DNA of 41,643 bases from an uncultured Bacilli bacterium (GTDB taxonomy: Bacteria; Bacillota_I; Bacilli_A; RF39; UBA660), in contig CALVIZ010000007.1 in the NCBI GenBank assembly GCA_944331865.1, positions 1-41,643 on the forward strand, in the 5' to 3' direction. The position numbers and the translations under genes were made by a program. The notes under the pieces were generated by a model. It made no database searches and was not told where the DNA came from. It saw only the letters and a program-made list of their open reading frames with translations. This document shows positions 26,077 through 35,495 of the stretch, piece after piece (position 1 is the stretch's first letter; each line of letters begins with the position of its first letter).

Positions 26077-26547
26077 CTACCTTTCATATAATACAAATTT
26101 ATATTTTATATCTTCACTATTTTCTTCCTTTATAATTCTTTTTTTATACTGTTTTTTATCAAATGATGGAAAATAAGCATCAGCTTGGGCTTCAGCATCT
26201 ATTTCGGTTAAATATAATCTATCCGCATAGGGTAAAAATAATTTATATATGCTTGCCCCACCAATAATCATAACTTCTTCATCTAAATTTTTTAAATAAT
26301 TTAGTAAATCATTAAAATCTTTATAAATTATTGCATTTTCAATATTATTTAATTTACTAGATAATATTATATATTCTCGACCATCAAGATGTTTTGGAAG
26401 TGATTTATAGGTGCTTGCTCCCATAACTATTTTTTTATTCATTGTTAAATTTTTAAAATTAATTAAATCTTCTTTAATATGCCATATTAAATCATTATCT
26501 TTTCCTAATTCATTATTTTTACCTATGGCAGCAATAATACTAATCAT
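26077..26547 (-). CDS. dfrA: Dihydrofolate reductase
   Basis: NADPH-dependent reduction of the dihydrofolate released by ThyA. 156 residues with the DHFR signature ISIIAAIGKNNELGKDNDLIWHIKEDL, the substrate Asp in the LIWHIKED loop, MGASTYKSLP, the REYIILSS turn, VMIIGGASIYKLFLPYADRLYLTEID and a terminal KYKFVLYER. Sits 12 nt downstream of thyA, as in many Bacillota. Confidence 0.96.
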   Translation of the reverse strand: MISIIAAIGKNNELGKDNDLIWHIKEDLINFKNLTMNKKIVMGASTYKSLPKHLDGREYIILSSKLNNIENAIIYKDFNDLLNYLKNLDEEVMIIGGASIYKLFLPYADRLYLTEIDAEAQADAYFPSFDKKQYKKRIIKEENSEDIKYKFVLYER

Positions 26548-26559
26548 TTAATCACTTCC

Positions 26560-27459
26560 TTATTGAGCTATTGGAAATTTTATTGGCCCTAAATGCTCAT
26601 AATTTTCTATTTTTATGTCTTTTAATTCTTTAGAATTATCAAATTTATAAAAATCTTTAATTTCTGGATTTATCCATAGTGTTGGTGCTTTTAAATCGCC
26701 TTGCTCGTCAAATCTTTTGATTTGTTCTTTTATTCCATCAATTTGATTTACATAGATATGAGCATCTTTTATGCTATAATCTATTGTTCCAGGTTTTAAG
26801 TCACATATTTGAGCAATTAAACATAATAATACAGAATATTGAGTTACATTAAATGGCAATCCCAAAGGAACATCACAACTTCTTTGGTGAACCCATAAAT
26901 TTAAATAACCGTCAGTCACATCCCATTCTGTTGACCATACACAACTTGGTAAAACTGCAGTTTCTAAATAATCATCTTGCCATAAAGATATAACTAATCT
27001 CCTGTCTGTTGGATTATTTTTAATTGTATTAATAATTTTATCTGTAAAATTAAATTTATTAACTATATATCCATAAGCAGTTCCTATTGTATGTGCCATA
27101 TCTTTGCCAAAATCTTTTTTTACTTCTTTTTTTACTAATTTATTATCTTCTAAAACATTTTGGGTAGCACACCAATAACCATCTTCATTAATTTCCCATT
27201 CATCCCATATATGAACATTTCTTTCTTGTAACCATCTTACATCATTTGATTTTGCTTGATATATCCAAAGCATTTCTAATATTGCTTGTCTAAAATATAA
27301 TTGCTTAGTAGTTAAACAAGGAAATTCATCTTGCAAATTAAACTTTAAATGATAACTTGGTATTTTTATAGTATTAATTCCTGTTCTATTTTCTACTTCT
27401 TTGCCTTTTTCTAAAATTGTTTTACATAATTTTATATATTCTTTATCCCATTTTGACAT
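26560..27459 (-). CDS. thyA: Thymidylate synthase
   Basis: Converts dUMP to dTMP using 5,10-methylene-THF. 299 residues. LCKTILEKGKEVENRTG is the ThyA N-terminus, and the active-site Cys is in LPSCVWSTEWDV, followed by VHQRSCDVPLGLPFNVTQY, whose RSCD phosphate-binding motif and NVTQY helix are intact. The HIYVNQIDG element is also present. The residue after the catalytic Cys is Val rather than the usual His, a variant known in some Clostridia-like ThyA. The surrounding genes supply cofactor. Confidence 0.96.
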   Translation of the reverse strand: MSKWDKEYIKLCKTILEKGKEVENRTGINTIKIPSYHLKFNLQDEFPCLTTKQLYFRQAILEMLWIYQAKSNDVRWLQERNVHIWDEWEINEDGYWCATQNVLEDNKLVKKEVKKDFGKDMAHTIGTAYGYIVNKFNFTDKIINTIKNNPTDRRLVISLWQDDYLETAVLPSCVWSTEWDVTDGYLNLWVHQRSCDVPLGLPFNVTQYSVLLCLIAQICDLKPGTIDYSIKDAHIYVNQIDGIKEQIKRFDEQGDLKAPTLWINPEIKDFYKFDNSKELKDIKIENYEHLGPIKFPIAQ

Positions 27460-27468
27460 AATAACCTC

Positions 27469-28692
27469 CTAATACCATAATGGGTATTTACTTGTAATTT
27501 CTAGTACTTCTTTATCTAATTCTTTTAATATAGTTTCATTATCGTGATTTTTTAATGCTTTTGCTATAATTTTGCCAATATGTTCAAAATCTTCTTCTTT
27601 TAATCCACGTGATGTCATCGCCGGTGATCCTAATCTAATACCACTTGTTACCATTGGGCTTTCAGTATCATTTGGTATAGTATTTTTATTAACTGTAATG
27701 TGAATTTTATCAAGTAAGTTTTGAGCATCTTTACCCGTTATACCACATGCACTTTTAACATCAACTAGTATTAAATGATTATCGGTCCCATTTGATACTA
27801 TATGAAAGCCTTCTTCTTGTAACGTTTCAGATAAAACTTTAATGTTTTTTAATACTTGCATTTGATATTCTTTAAATTCTGGTTGTAATGCTTCATAAAA
27901 GCACTCTGCTTTTGCAGCAATTATGTGCATTAATGGGCCACCTTGAATTCCAGGAAAAATTGTTTTATCAATTTTTTTAGCAATTTCTTCGTTATTAGTT
28001 AATATTAAACCTCCACGTGGTCCTCTTAGAGTTTTATGAGTGGTTGTTGTAACAACATCAGCATATGGTACTGGTGATGGATGAAGCCCTGCAGCTACTA
28101 GACCTGCTATATGAGCCATATCTACAAAAAGATAAGCTCCAACTAAATCTGCAATTTCTCTAAATTTTTTAAAATCAATAAATCTAGAATATGCACTAGC
28201 TCCTGCTATAATCATTTTAGGTTTTTCTTTTAATACTTTTTCTCTTAATGTTTGATAATCAATTTCTTCTGTTTCTGGATTAACATCATAATCTACAATT
28301 TCATAATCAATACCACTAAATGATAGCTTGTGACCATGAGTTAAATGACCACCATTTGATAAATTCATTCCCATTACTTTATCACCATGATTAAGTAGGG
28401 CTCTATATACTGCCATATTAGCGCTTGATCCTGAATGTGGTTGGACATTAGCAAATCTTGCCCCAAATAACTTTTTAGCATAATCTCTTGCTGTGTCTTC
28501 AAAAATATCTATATATTCACAACCACCATAATATCTTTTGGCAGGATACCCTTCAGCATATTTATTGGTTAATATACTTCCTTGCAATTTTAATATATCA
28601 TTTGATACATAATTTTCTGATGCTATTAATTCAATATTATTTTCTTGTCTTTCTCGTTCTTTTCTTAACGCATTTTCTAAAATTTTATCCAT
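27469..28692 (-). CDS. glyA: Serine hydroxymethyltransferase
   Basis: PLP enzyme making glycine and 5,10-methylene-THF from serine. 407 residues. [14 protein letters not shown] and [17 protein letters not shown] are at the N-terminus, the PLP Lys is in [14 protein letters not shown], and [13 protein letters not shown] is near the C-terminus. Overlaps folD by 8 bp; 9 nt upstream of thyA. Supplies the one-carbon unit used by thyA. Confidence 0.98.
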   Translation of the reverse strand: MDKILENALRKERERQENNIELIASENYVSNDILKLQGSILTNKYAEGYPAKRYYGGCEYIDIFEDTARDYAKKLFGARFANVQPHSGSSANMAVYRALLNHGDKVMGMNLSNGGHLTHGHKLSFSGIDYEIVDYDVNPETEEIDYQTLREKVLKEKPKMIIAGASAYSRFIDFKKFREIADLVGAYLFVDMAHIAGLVAAGLHPSPVPYADVVTTTTHKTLRGPRGGLILTNNEEIAKKIDKTIFPGIQGGPLMHIIAAKAECFYEALQPEFKEYQMQVLKNIKVLSETLQEEGFHIVSNGTDNHLILVDVKSACGITGKDAQNLLDKIHITVNKNTIPNDTESPMVTSGIRLGSPAMTSRGLKEEDFEHIGKIIAKALKNHDNETILKELDKEVLEITSKYPLWY

Positions 28693-29518
28693 TTTTACTT
28701 CTCTCCTTTAATTCGACTAAATTATCAATTATCATTGCAACTGTCATTGGCCCTATTCCACCTGGATTAGGTGTTATTGCAAAAACTTTATCTTTTACTT
28801 TATCAAAATCTACATCACCAATTATTTTCCCGTCAATACGGGAGACTCCTACATCTATTACTATAGAATTATTCTTAACCATATAATCTTTTACTAAATG
28901 CGCACAACCTGCTGCACTTATTAATATATCTGCTTCTTTAGTATACTTTTCTAAATCTTTGGTGTAGGTATGTAATACTGTTACAGTTGCATTTTTATTT
29001 TGCAGAGCTAAACTTAATGGATGCCCTACTATATTGCCTCTACCAATGATTACAATATCTTTGCCTTCTAAAGAAAAGTTATATGCTTCTAATAATTTTA
29101 TTATTCCTTTAACTGTGCATGGTAGTATTGTTTCTTTACCTAAATAGAGATTATAAATATTATCTTTTGTAAATCCATCTACATCTTTATTTGAATCAAT
29201 TAGATTGCTTACTTTATCAAAATCAATTTGATGTGGAACTGGGCTTTGTAAAATTATTCCCGTTACTGATATATCATTATTCAATTTTTTTATCAGTTCA
29301 ATTACTTCACTTTCAGGAGTATTATTTGTAAAAGTATATTTAATAGTTTCTATTCCAACATAATCACAATATTTTTCTTTGTTTTTTATGTATATTTTAC
29401 TTGCTTCATTATCCCCTACTAAAATAATTGCTAATTTAATTTTTAAATCTTCTCTTTTTATTTTTTCTTTAATCTCATCTAATATTTTATCTCTAACTAT
29501 TTTGCCATCTAATATCAA
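28685..29518 (-). CDS. folD: Methylene-THF dehydrogenase/cyclohydrolase
   Basis: Bifunctional enzyme linking 5,10-methylene-THF to 10-formyl-THF. 277 residues. Signatures [48 protein letters not shown] and [15 protein letters not shown] (the nucleotide-binding loop) and [13 protein letters not shown]. It starts at TTG, overlapping the TGA of ruvB (TTGA), with GGGGGAT 5 nt upstream. Confidence 0.97.
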   Translation of the reverse strand: MILDGKIVRDKILDEIKEKIKREDLKIKLAIILVGDNEASKIYIKNKEKYCDYVGIETIKYTFTNNTPESEVIELIKKLNNDISVTGIILQSPVPHQIDFDKVSNLIDSNKDVDGFTKDNIYNLYLGKETILPCTVKGIIKLLEAYNFSLEGKDIVIIGRGNIVGHPLSLALQNKNATVTVLHTYTKDLEKYTKEADILISAAGCAHLVKDYMVKNNSIVIDVGVSRIDGKIIGDVDFDKVKDKVFAITPNPGGIGPMTVAMIIDNLVELKERSKNG

Positions 29519-30537
29519 AACAATCCCCCACTTTCAAATAAGCTTTGGTTATGATTTATTCCTAAATGTTCATAACTTTTTTCTGTAGCTACACGACCAC
29601 TACGTGTTCTTTTAATAAATCCTTCTTGTAATAAAAAAGGCTCTACTACATCTTCAATTGTTGTTATTTCTTCACCAATGGCTGTAGAAATAGTTTCAAC
29701 TCCTACTGGCCCTCCATTAAACTTGTTAATTAATGCTTCTAAATATTCAATATCAATATTGTCTAAGCCATATTTATCAACATTTAAACGATCCAAGGCT
29801 TTTAAAGTTATATCTAAATCTATTTTGCCATTACCTTCTACTAATGCAAAATCCCTTACTCTTTTAAATAATCTATTCGCTATTCTTGGAGTTTTTCGAC
29901 TTCTTTTAGCAAGTTCAACTGCGGCATCATCTGCAATATTCATATCTAATACTCGACTTGTTCTTTTTACAATATTTCCAAGTTCTATATCAGAATAATA
30001 TTCAAGTTTATTTACTATTCCAAATCTATCTCTTAAAGGACTTGATAAATCTCCAGCTCTTGTTGTTGCCCCAACTAATGTAAAAGGTGGTAAATCTATT
30101 TTAACACTTCGGCTTTTTCCTTCTGTGCCAATTACAATGTTTATTGTAAAATCTTCCATAGCAGAATATAATATTTCTTCAATAAATGATGGTATACGAT
30201 GTATTTCATCAATAAATAATACATCTCCAGCTTCTAAAGTTGAAAGTATTGCTGCTAAATCACCACTTTTTTCAATTGATGGGCCTGTTGCTGTTTTTAT
30301 GTTTGATTCCATTTCATTAGCAATAATATGGGCAAGAGTTGTTTTCCCTAATCCTGGAGGACCATATAATAATACATGGTCTAATGGCTCATTACGCATT
30401 TTCGCTGCTTTTATAAATATTCTTAGATTTTCTTTAATTTTTTCTTGACCTACATATTCTTCTAAATTTTCAGGTCGAATGTTTTTTTCAAATACATCTT
30501 CTGTTTTTAAATCGCTATCTATAAACCTATCGTTCAT
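29515..30537 (-). CDS. ruvB: Holliday junction branch-migration helicase RuvB
   Basis: AAA+ motor of the RuvABC complex. 340 residues. Walker [13 protein letters not shown], Walker B LFIDEIHR, sensor 1 [19 protein letters not shown], arginine finger and the C-terminal winged helix ([25 protein letters not shown]). GGGGAGG upstream of the ATG. ruvA is not adjacent, unlike the usual ruvAB-queA arrangement; ruvB and queA are instead separated by a five-gene folate/dTMP block in the same operon. Confidence 0.98.
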   Translation of the reverse strand: MNDRFIDSDLKTEDVFEKNIRPENLEEYVGQEKIKENLRIFIKAAKMRNEPLDHVLLYGPPGLGKTTLAHIIANEMESNIKTATGPSIEKSGDLAAILSTLEAGDVLFIDEIHRIPSFIEEILYSAMEDFTINIVIGTEGKSRSVKIDLPPFTLVGATTRAGDLSSPLRDRFGIVNKLEYYSDIELGNIVKRTSRVLDMNIADDAAVELAKRSRKTPRIANRLFKRVRDFALVEGNGKIDLDITLKALDRLNVDKYGLDNIDIEYLEALINKFNGGPVGVETISTAIGEEITTIEDVVEPFLLQEGFIKRTRSGRVATEKSYEHLGINHNQSLFESGGLF

Positions 30538-30538
30538 G

Positions 30539-31072
30539 TTAACCTCCCCAAAGTTTTATAATATAATCTTTAACTTCTTGCCAGTTTTTTACTTTATCGT
30601 GTTTACTAGTTTCATTATCTACTAAAAATTTTAATGTTTTTATTCCATGATCTTTTACTTCATCTAATACCCATTCTTTATCATCTATAAATAAGTCTAC
30701 TTTTTCTTTTTGACATGCTTTATATTTATGATTTTGATTATAAATTATCTTATCATAAATTATATTGTTTTGGCTTAAATACTTTTCTGTGATATGCTTC
30801 GATTTTAAGTAATTTAATGACCCTCTAGCTGTAATAATAACTATTCTAAAACCATTTGCATTTAAGTATTTTATTGTTTCTATAGCTTTGTCTTTTATGG
30901 TGGATTCTTTTTGGATTTTATATAAATATTTATTCAAAAATTTATTATACTCTTTTTTGCTTAAATTGTGATAATCTTTTAAACTTTCATCTTTAATAAA
31001 TTCTTTTAAATATTTATTTGCAGTTTCTTTAGTATCTATCAATGTATCATCTAAATCAATTCCAATCGTCAT
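30539..31072 (-). CDS. HAD-superfamily 5'-nucleotidase-like phosphatase
   Basis: 177 residues. HAD motif [10 protein letters not shown] at the N-terminus, motif II IITARG and motif [15 protein letters not shown]. The fold resembles the NT5C 5'(3')-deoxyribonucleotidase/DUF-type HAD family that dephosphorylates deoxynucleoside monophosphates. Location at the head of the dTMP operon makes a pool-balancing role plausible (inference). GGAGG upstream. Another HAD substrate is possible. Confidence 0.8.
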   Translation of the reverse strand: MTIGIDLDDTLIDTKETANKYLKEFIKDESLKDYHNLSKKEYNKFLNKYLYKIQKESTIKDKAIETIKYLNANGFRIVIITARGSLNYLKSKHITEKYLSQNNIIYDKIIYNQNHKYKACQKEKVDLFIDDKEWVLDEVKDHGIKTLKFLVDNETSKHDKVKNWQEVKDYIIKLWGG

Positions 31073-31132
31073 TTAATCCTCCATAAATATTTTATCATAA
31101 TTAAAAAAAATTTAATATACTAAAATTTAATA

Positions 31133-31161
31133 TTGTTAAAACTTTATTAATAGTGTATAAT
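31133..31161 (+). promoter_or_regulatory. Promoter of the PilB-like ATPase gene
   Basis: -35 TTGTTA (31133-31138), 17-bp spacer, -10 TATAAT (31156-31161); the ATG is 33 nt downstream. Confidence 0.55.
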
Positions 31162-31193
31162 AATTTTAGTATAAAGGGTATGTGTGATACAAG

Positions 31194-32492
31194 ATGTTTA
31201 GAGATTTTGATTACGAAAATAAACCTGTTGTTGATATAGTTAATGAAATGATTATTGATGCTATTAACAAAAAAGCATCTGATATTCATTTTGATCCAAC
31301 TGAAAATGAATTAAATGTCCGCATTAGAATAGATGGGGAACTTTTAGAATACGCAAAAGTTCCTAATTTTGTAAAGAAAAATCTTTTAACTAGAATAAAA
31401 ATTATTTCTGGAATGAATATTACAGAAACTAGATTACCTCAAGATGGTGCTATAAAAAATTTAGCAAATACAAATGAGTTAGATCTTCGTGTATCTTCCC
31501 TTCCTATTGTTGATGGTGAAAAGATAGTTATTCGTATTTTGAATTATTCTATGAGTAATAATGGTTTAGAAAATTTAGGCTTATCCGATGAAAATTTAGA
31601 AAAAATTAATAAATTATTAAAAATGCCTAATGGTATTATATTAACTTCTGGTGCTACTGGTACCGGTAAATCAACTACTGTATATGCTATGTTACAAATA
31701 TTAAATACTGTTTCTAAAAATATCATTACTGTTGAAGACCCTGTTGAAATGAAAATACCTGGTATAAATCAAGTTCAAGTTATGAGTGATATAGGCCTTA
31801 CATTTGGAAACACTTTAAGAAGTATTTTAAGACAAGACCCAGATATAATAATGATTGGGGAAATTCGTGATGATGAAACTGCTAGAATTGCTGTAAGAGC
31901 TTCAATAACTGGGCATTTGGTTTTATCGACTATACATACTAACAATTCACTTAATACTATTGAAAGATTATTAGATATGGAAGTTGAAAGATATTTATTA
32001 GGTAGTGCCTTAACAGGTATTATTGCTCAAAGATTGGTAAAAAAGTTATGTCCAAAATGTCGAGCAACTAGACCCACTACTAACTATGAAAAAGAACTTT
32101 TTAAAAAAGTTTTAAATAAAGATATTGATGAAATATATTCACCACAAGGTTGTAGTGAATGTATTAACGGTTATACCGGTAGAACAGCTTTACACGAAGT
32201 TTTAATAATAAATCAAGAAATTAGAGATGCTATTACTAATAATATTAGAAAAAATGAATTAAGACATTTGGTTTATGATAAACATGTTACTAGTTTGCTT
32301 AAAGATGGTTTAGAGAAAGTTGTTGCAGGTATTACAAGTATTGATGAAATATTAAGAGTTATCGATGTTGATGATGACTTTGGAGAAGATGAAGCAGATA
32401 TAAAAGCTGCATTAATTGGTAAACCACAACTTAATACTGCAGAAGAAATATTAGAAATAAATAATGCTCATAACGAAATTGAAACATTATAA
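31194..32492 (+). CDS. Type IV pilus/type II secretion assembly ATPase (PilB/GspE/ComGA type)
   Basis: 432 residues. The N-terminal domain has ASDIHFDPTENELNVRIRIDGEL (the N2 motif). Walker A GATGTGKST is at 153-161, Asp box GEIRDDETA around 223, His box STIHTNNS at 246-253. A zinc-binding CPKC...CSEC (C286, C289, C320, C323) follows, typical of extension ATPases. No PilC-like or prepilin peptidase gene is adjacent; its pilins may be those at 19712-21747. GTGAT precedes the ATG. Powers pilus extension and, with ComEA/ComEC, possibly DNA uptake. Confidence 0.92.
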   Translation: MFRDFDYENKPVVDIVNEMIIDAINKKASDIHFDPTENELNVRIRIDGELLEYAKVPNFVKKNLLTRIKIISGMNITETRLPQDGAIKNLANTNELDLRVSSLPIVDGEKIVIRILNYSMSNNGLENLGLSDENLEKINKLLKMPNGIILTSGATGTGKSTTVYAMLQILNTVSKNIITVEDPVEMKIPGINQVQVMSDIGLTFGNTLRSILRQDPDIIMIGEIRDDETARIAVRASITGHLVLSTIHTNNSLNTIERLLDMEVERYLLGSALTGIIAQRLVKKLCPKCRATRPTTNYEKELFKKVLNKDIDEIYSPQGCSECINGYTGRTALHEVLIINQEIRDAITNNIRKNELRHLVYDKHVTSLLKDGLEKVVAGITSIDEILRVIDVDDDFGEDEADIKAALIGKPQLNTAEEILEINNAHNEIETL

Positions 32493-32521
32493 AAGAAGAT
32501 TATTTTTGATCTTCTTCTTTT
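32491..32521. terminator. Bidirectional terminator between the ATPase gene and vanY
   Basis: AAGAAGAT (32493-32500) pairs with ATCTTCTT (32509-32516), 8-nt loop, with T-rich flanks on both strands. It lies at the 3' ends of both convergent genes. Confidence 0.75.
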
Positions 32522-33123
32522 GTAATTCTTGTTCGTGGTTGTCCTTTTAGCCTTGTGTAGTATTCTTCTAAAGTTATATTTTCATTATATAAATGTGTTG
32601 CTAGTTCAACTCCCACAAAACGATAGTGCCATCTTTCATAACTATACCCAGTTATAGCTTCTTTTCCAAGTGGATATCTTAATATAAAACCAAATTTATG
32701 TGAATTTTCTTTTAACCATATTATTTCTGGATCTTCATCACTAGTTTTTTCTTGATACTTACCATTATCCATATATGCTATATCAAATGCAATACCGGTT
32801 TGATGTTCACTTGAACCTGGTAAAGCTACTTTTTTACATGCTTCTTCATATCCTACTTCATCAACAAATTTATCAAATACTACTTTTTGATATTCATATG
32901 GACGATAACCACTATCTACAATAATTTCTTTTAATCCAGCATCTAAAGCAGCTTGTTGCATTGCCTTAAAATATGGCAATATACTTGCACTAATCATTGG
33001 TTTAAAATTTGGATCACGATAATTGTGAAAATTATTTTCATTGTTATCGGTGATAACTAAATCTTCAGGCACAAAATCACTTGAAAGTAAATTTTGTTTA
33101 TTGACTAATATTGCATAATTCAT
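32500..33123 (-). CDS. vanY: D-alanyl-D-alanine carboxypeptidase, VanY/M15B family, no signal peptide
   Basis: 207 residues. M15B signatures: SGYRPYEYQ, PGSSEHQTGIAFDI (H107, D114 zinc ligands) and YERWHYRFVG (E163, H166). These trim D-Ala from peptidoglycan stems. No N-terminal hydrophobic segment is present at either start, so export is unexplained. The ATG at 33123 is preferred (GGAGATG upstream) over the ORF extension. It is 24 nt downstream of a two-TM protein gene, last in a tight four-gene run. Confidence 0.9.
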   Translation of the reverse strand: MNYAILVNKQNLLSSDFVPEDLVITDNNENNFHNYRDPNFKPMISASILPYFKAMQQAALDAGLKEIIVDSGYRPYEYQKVVFDKFVDEVGYEEACKKVALPGSSEHQTGIAFDIAYMDNGKYQEKTSDEDPEIIWLKENSHKFGFILRYPLGKEAITGYSYERWHYRFVGVELATHLYNENITLEEYYTRLKGQPRTRITKEEDQK

Positions 33124-33147
33124 ATTTTCATCTCCTTTTTTAGACAA

Positions 33148-33837
33148 CTAATTACAAACTCTGATTAATTTCGTTGCTCTGTCTATTAATTTATCATCGG
33201 TTATGCTTTTGTTATATGCTATTATAAAATTTATTAAATCTTCTTTTAAATATTCTCTTTTCCTTAATTCATTATCATATTCTTGTTTTATTAAATATAT
33301 TCTTTCTTCTAAATCTTTTATGCTTTTATACCCTACTAATTCTTTTTTAGTTTTTTTGATATTTTCTAAAATACCTATAACAATAAATAATACTATACAA
33401 AAATCCATGGTATAAATAGTCGCTAATATTCTTTTTATATTTATCGTGCCATCTTCATTTATAAAAGCACTTAAACTATCAGGATTTGAATTTTCTTGAT
33501 AATTTAATTCAAATCTATCAGCACCAACCTGTAATGTATCAAAGGTAAAATCAACAGTTTCATAACTAGCAATGTTTCTTGTAGAAACTTCTGTATATTG
33601 TTGTTCATCTATTTTAGCTGCTATAGAATGGGCTAAAATACCAAAACATACTCCTAATGAAATTGTTGCTCCAATCGCCGCAATTTGCTTTCTAATTTTA
33701 AATTCTAAACTGTTAACTTGGTTTGCTTCTTTTCTTAATTCTTCCCCTTGACAATTAATATCATTTAATCTTTCATTTGCATTTTCTAATTTTTCAATTT
33801 TACTTTTTGCTTCTAAATCATAATTCATATTATTCAT
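33148..33837 (-). CDS. Two-TM protein, tandem family member 3 (short)
   Basis: 229 residues, not recognised. Cytoplasmic coiled-coil N-terminus (about 10-48), TM1 about 51-74, an extracytoplasmic loop about 75-136, TM2 about 137-159, cytoplasmic helical tail 160-229. The tail (EYLKEDLINFIIAYNKSITD, ending KLIRVC) matches the tails of the two upstream genes, so all three are paralogues of one family. GGAG lies 4 nt before the ATG. Cotranscribed with vanY. Confidence 0.75.
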   Translation of the reverse strand: MNNMNYDLEAKSKIEKLENANERLNDINCQGEELRKEANQVNSLEFKIRKQIAAIGATISLGVCFGILAHSIAAKIDEQQYTEVSTRNIASYETVDFTFDTLQVGADRFELNYQENSNPDSLSAFINEDGTINIKRILATIYTMDFCIVLFIVIGILENIKKTKKELVGYKSIKDLEERIYLIKQEYDNELRKREYLKEDLINFIIAYNKSITDDKLIDRATKLIRVCN

Positions 33838-33867
33838 TTCTCTCCATTACTAATTAAAAATATATCC

Positions 33868-35439
33868 TTATATTTTTTCACTTTCTTCTTTTTCTCTAAC
33901 TAATCTTAAATAAGTACTTTTAAACTCTGACATTTCTAATAAAAAACAATATTTATTATAAAATTCCCATAATTTATCTTTAATTTCTTCGACTTCCATG
34001 TTTGCTTTTTTATATTCATTTAATAAATTTAACAAATCTTCTTTTGCTTCTTTTGAATTAATTTTTTTCTTGTAATAGTTTAAATATTCTAAACTATCAC
34101 TAAATGTACAAAAAAATAAAAATGATCCAATAGCTAAAACAAATAAACATATTATAAAATATATATATTCATATTCATTATGGTCTTTAGCATTTTCATT
34201 TAAAGCGCTTGGATATATAACATGTATATTTTCCTCACTTAAATCTTGTGTATATTTCTTTACTTCATAATATTTTTCACTATACAAGTCTTCTGGTGAT
34301 AAAGCTTCTTTTCTTTCTGAATAACTTTGACTTTTTATTCCCAATTTTTCTAAATCTAGCAACAAATAATTTGCTAAATCTTCATAACTTATATGACTTA
34401 CATCATATTCTTTAACATTTCTACTAAAATTAGAATATCTAGTAAACTTTTTCCCCCAAGTATCATATTCATATACATATGTTGCAACTCCATCGTTATA
34501 TAATGGTAATTGATCACTTTCTGTAGTTATATTGCCATCTTTATCATACGTTGTAATACAAGTATCATATAAGCTCACTTTATGAAATGGTTTATATAAT
34601 CCCCAAACAATACCTGTAACTCCACTTAAAACTCCAATAGAACAAAATAAATTTAACAAACCCTTTTTCAAATGTTGTTTTGCTACAAGTTCTTTTTTCT
34701 TTATACCAATAATCTTATAATTTGTTGATTTTATTTCTTCATCTTTTTTTGCCAGTTTTTCTTCTAAAGCTTTTACATTATTTGTAACTTTTTTTACTAT
34801 TTTTTGATCTCTTAATTCTCTTGCTAAAATTTTAAGTAAATCTTCTTCTAAATATGGAAAAATTTCACCTTCGGAAGATTCTCTATTAACAATAATTGAT
34901 ATATCTTCATTTTGAATAAATTTTGTACTTTTACTAACAACTCTATTTAGATAATAACATAATTCTGACGATTGCTTTATATATTTTAGTAATTCTGAAC
35001 TACTTTTTAATTTAAATTCTTCAAGAATTAATATTAATATGCTTTCAAATATAAAATCTATATTGTTTCCTAATTTATTCATATTACTGGTTTTTCTAAG
35101 ATAATTTATTGCATCTTGAACAAATTCATCTAAACTTTCAGTTGTATCAATTTTATTAATATATTTTGCAAAAGTTATAAACATAAATGTATTCCATTCA
35201 CCTGCATTATTTACCATTACATTATATAAAACATCATAATACTTTTTATAAACTGCATCTTTTAAATCTTCTTGGAAAAATTCACTTTTTACTTGAGCAC
35301 ATTCGTTTTCACAGTTACTAATAGTGCTATTTAAAATATTTTCTAATTCTATAAATGGCAATCCATTTTCTTTGTAACTTTCAATTCTTGATCTAATTTC
35401 TGCTATAATTTCTTTATATATTCTTTCAATATTACTCAT
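33868..35439 (-). CDS. Two-TM protein, tandem family member 2 (long)
   Basis: 523 residues, not recognised. A large cytoplasmic helical N-terminus (1-258) that the other two lack, with a coiled coil at about 215-256; TM1 about 260-282; a loop of about 140 residues containing YVYEYDTWGKKF; TM2 about 424-445; helical tail with KDKLWEFYNKYCFLLEM and STYLRLVREKEE. The tail resembles DLINLFEEYGEKL..LCLRLVKEK of the first gene. 30-nt gap to the next gene. Large cytoplasmic addition could be a binding or sensing module (inference). Confidence 0.75.
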   Translation of the reverse strand: MSNIERIYKEIIAEIRSRIESYKENGLPFIELENILNSTISNCENECAQVKSEFFQEDLKDAVYKKYYDVLYNVMVNNAGEWNTFMFITFAKYINKIDTTESLDEFVQDAINYLRKTSNMNKLGNNIDFIFESILILILEEFKLKSSSELLKYIKQSSELCYYLNRVVSKSTKFIQNEDISIIVNRESSEGEIFPYLEEDLLKILARELRDQKIVKKVTNNVKALEEKLAKKDEEIKSTNYKIIGIKKKELVAKQHLKKGLLNLFCSIGVLSGVTGIVWGLYKPFHKVSLYDTCITTYDKDGNITTESDQLPLYNDGVATYVYEYDTWGKKFTRYSNFSRNVKEYDVSHISYEDLANYLLLDLEKLGIKSQSYSERKEALSPEDLYSEKYYEVKKYTQDLSEENIHVIYPSALNENAKDHNEYEYIYFIICLFVLAIGSFLFFCTFSDSLEYLNYYKKKINSKEAKEDLLNLLNEYKKANMEVEEIKDKLWEFYNKYCFLLEMSEFKSTYLRLVREKEESEKI

Positions 35440-35495
35440 AATTCCCCCTATAATTTATTAATTGGTTTATTTTTTTATATCTATTATTATCCACC

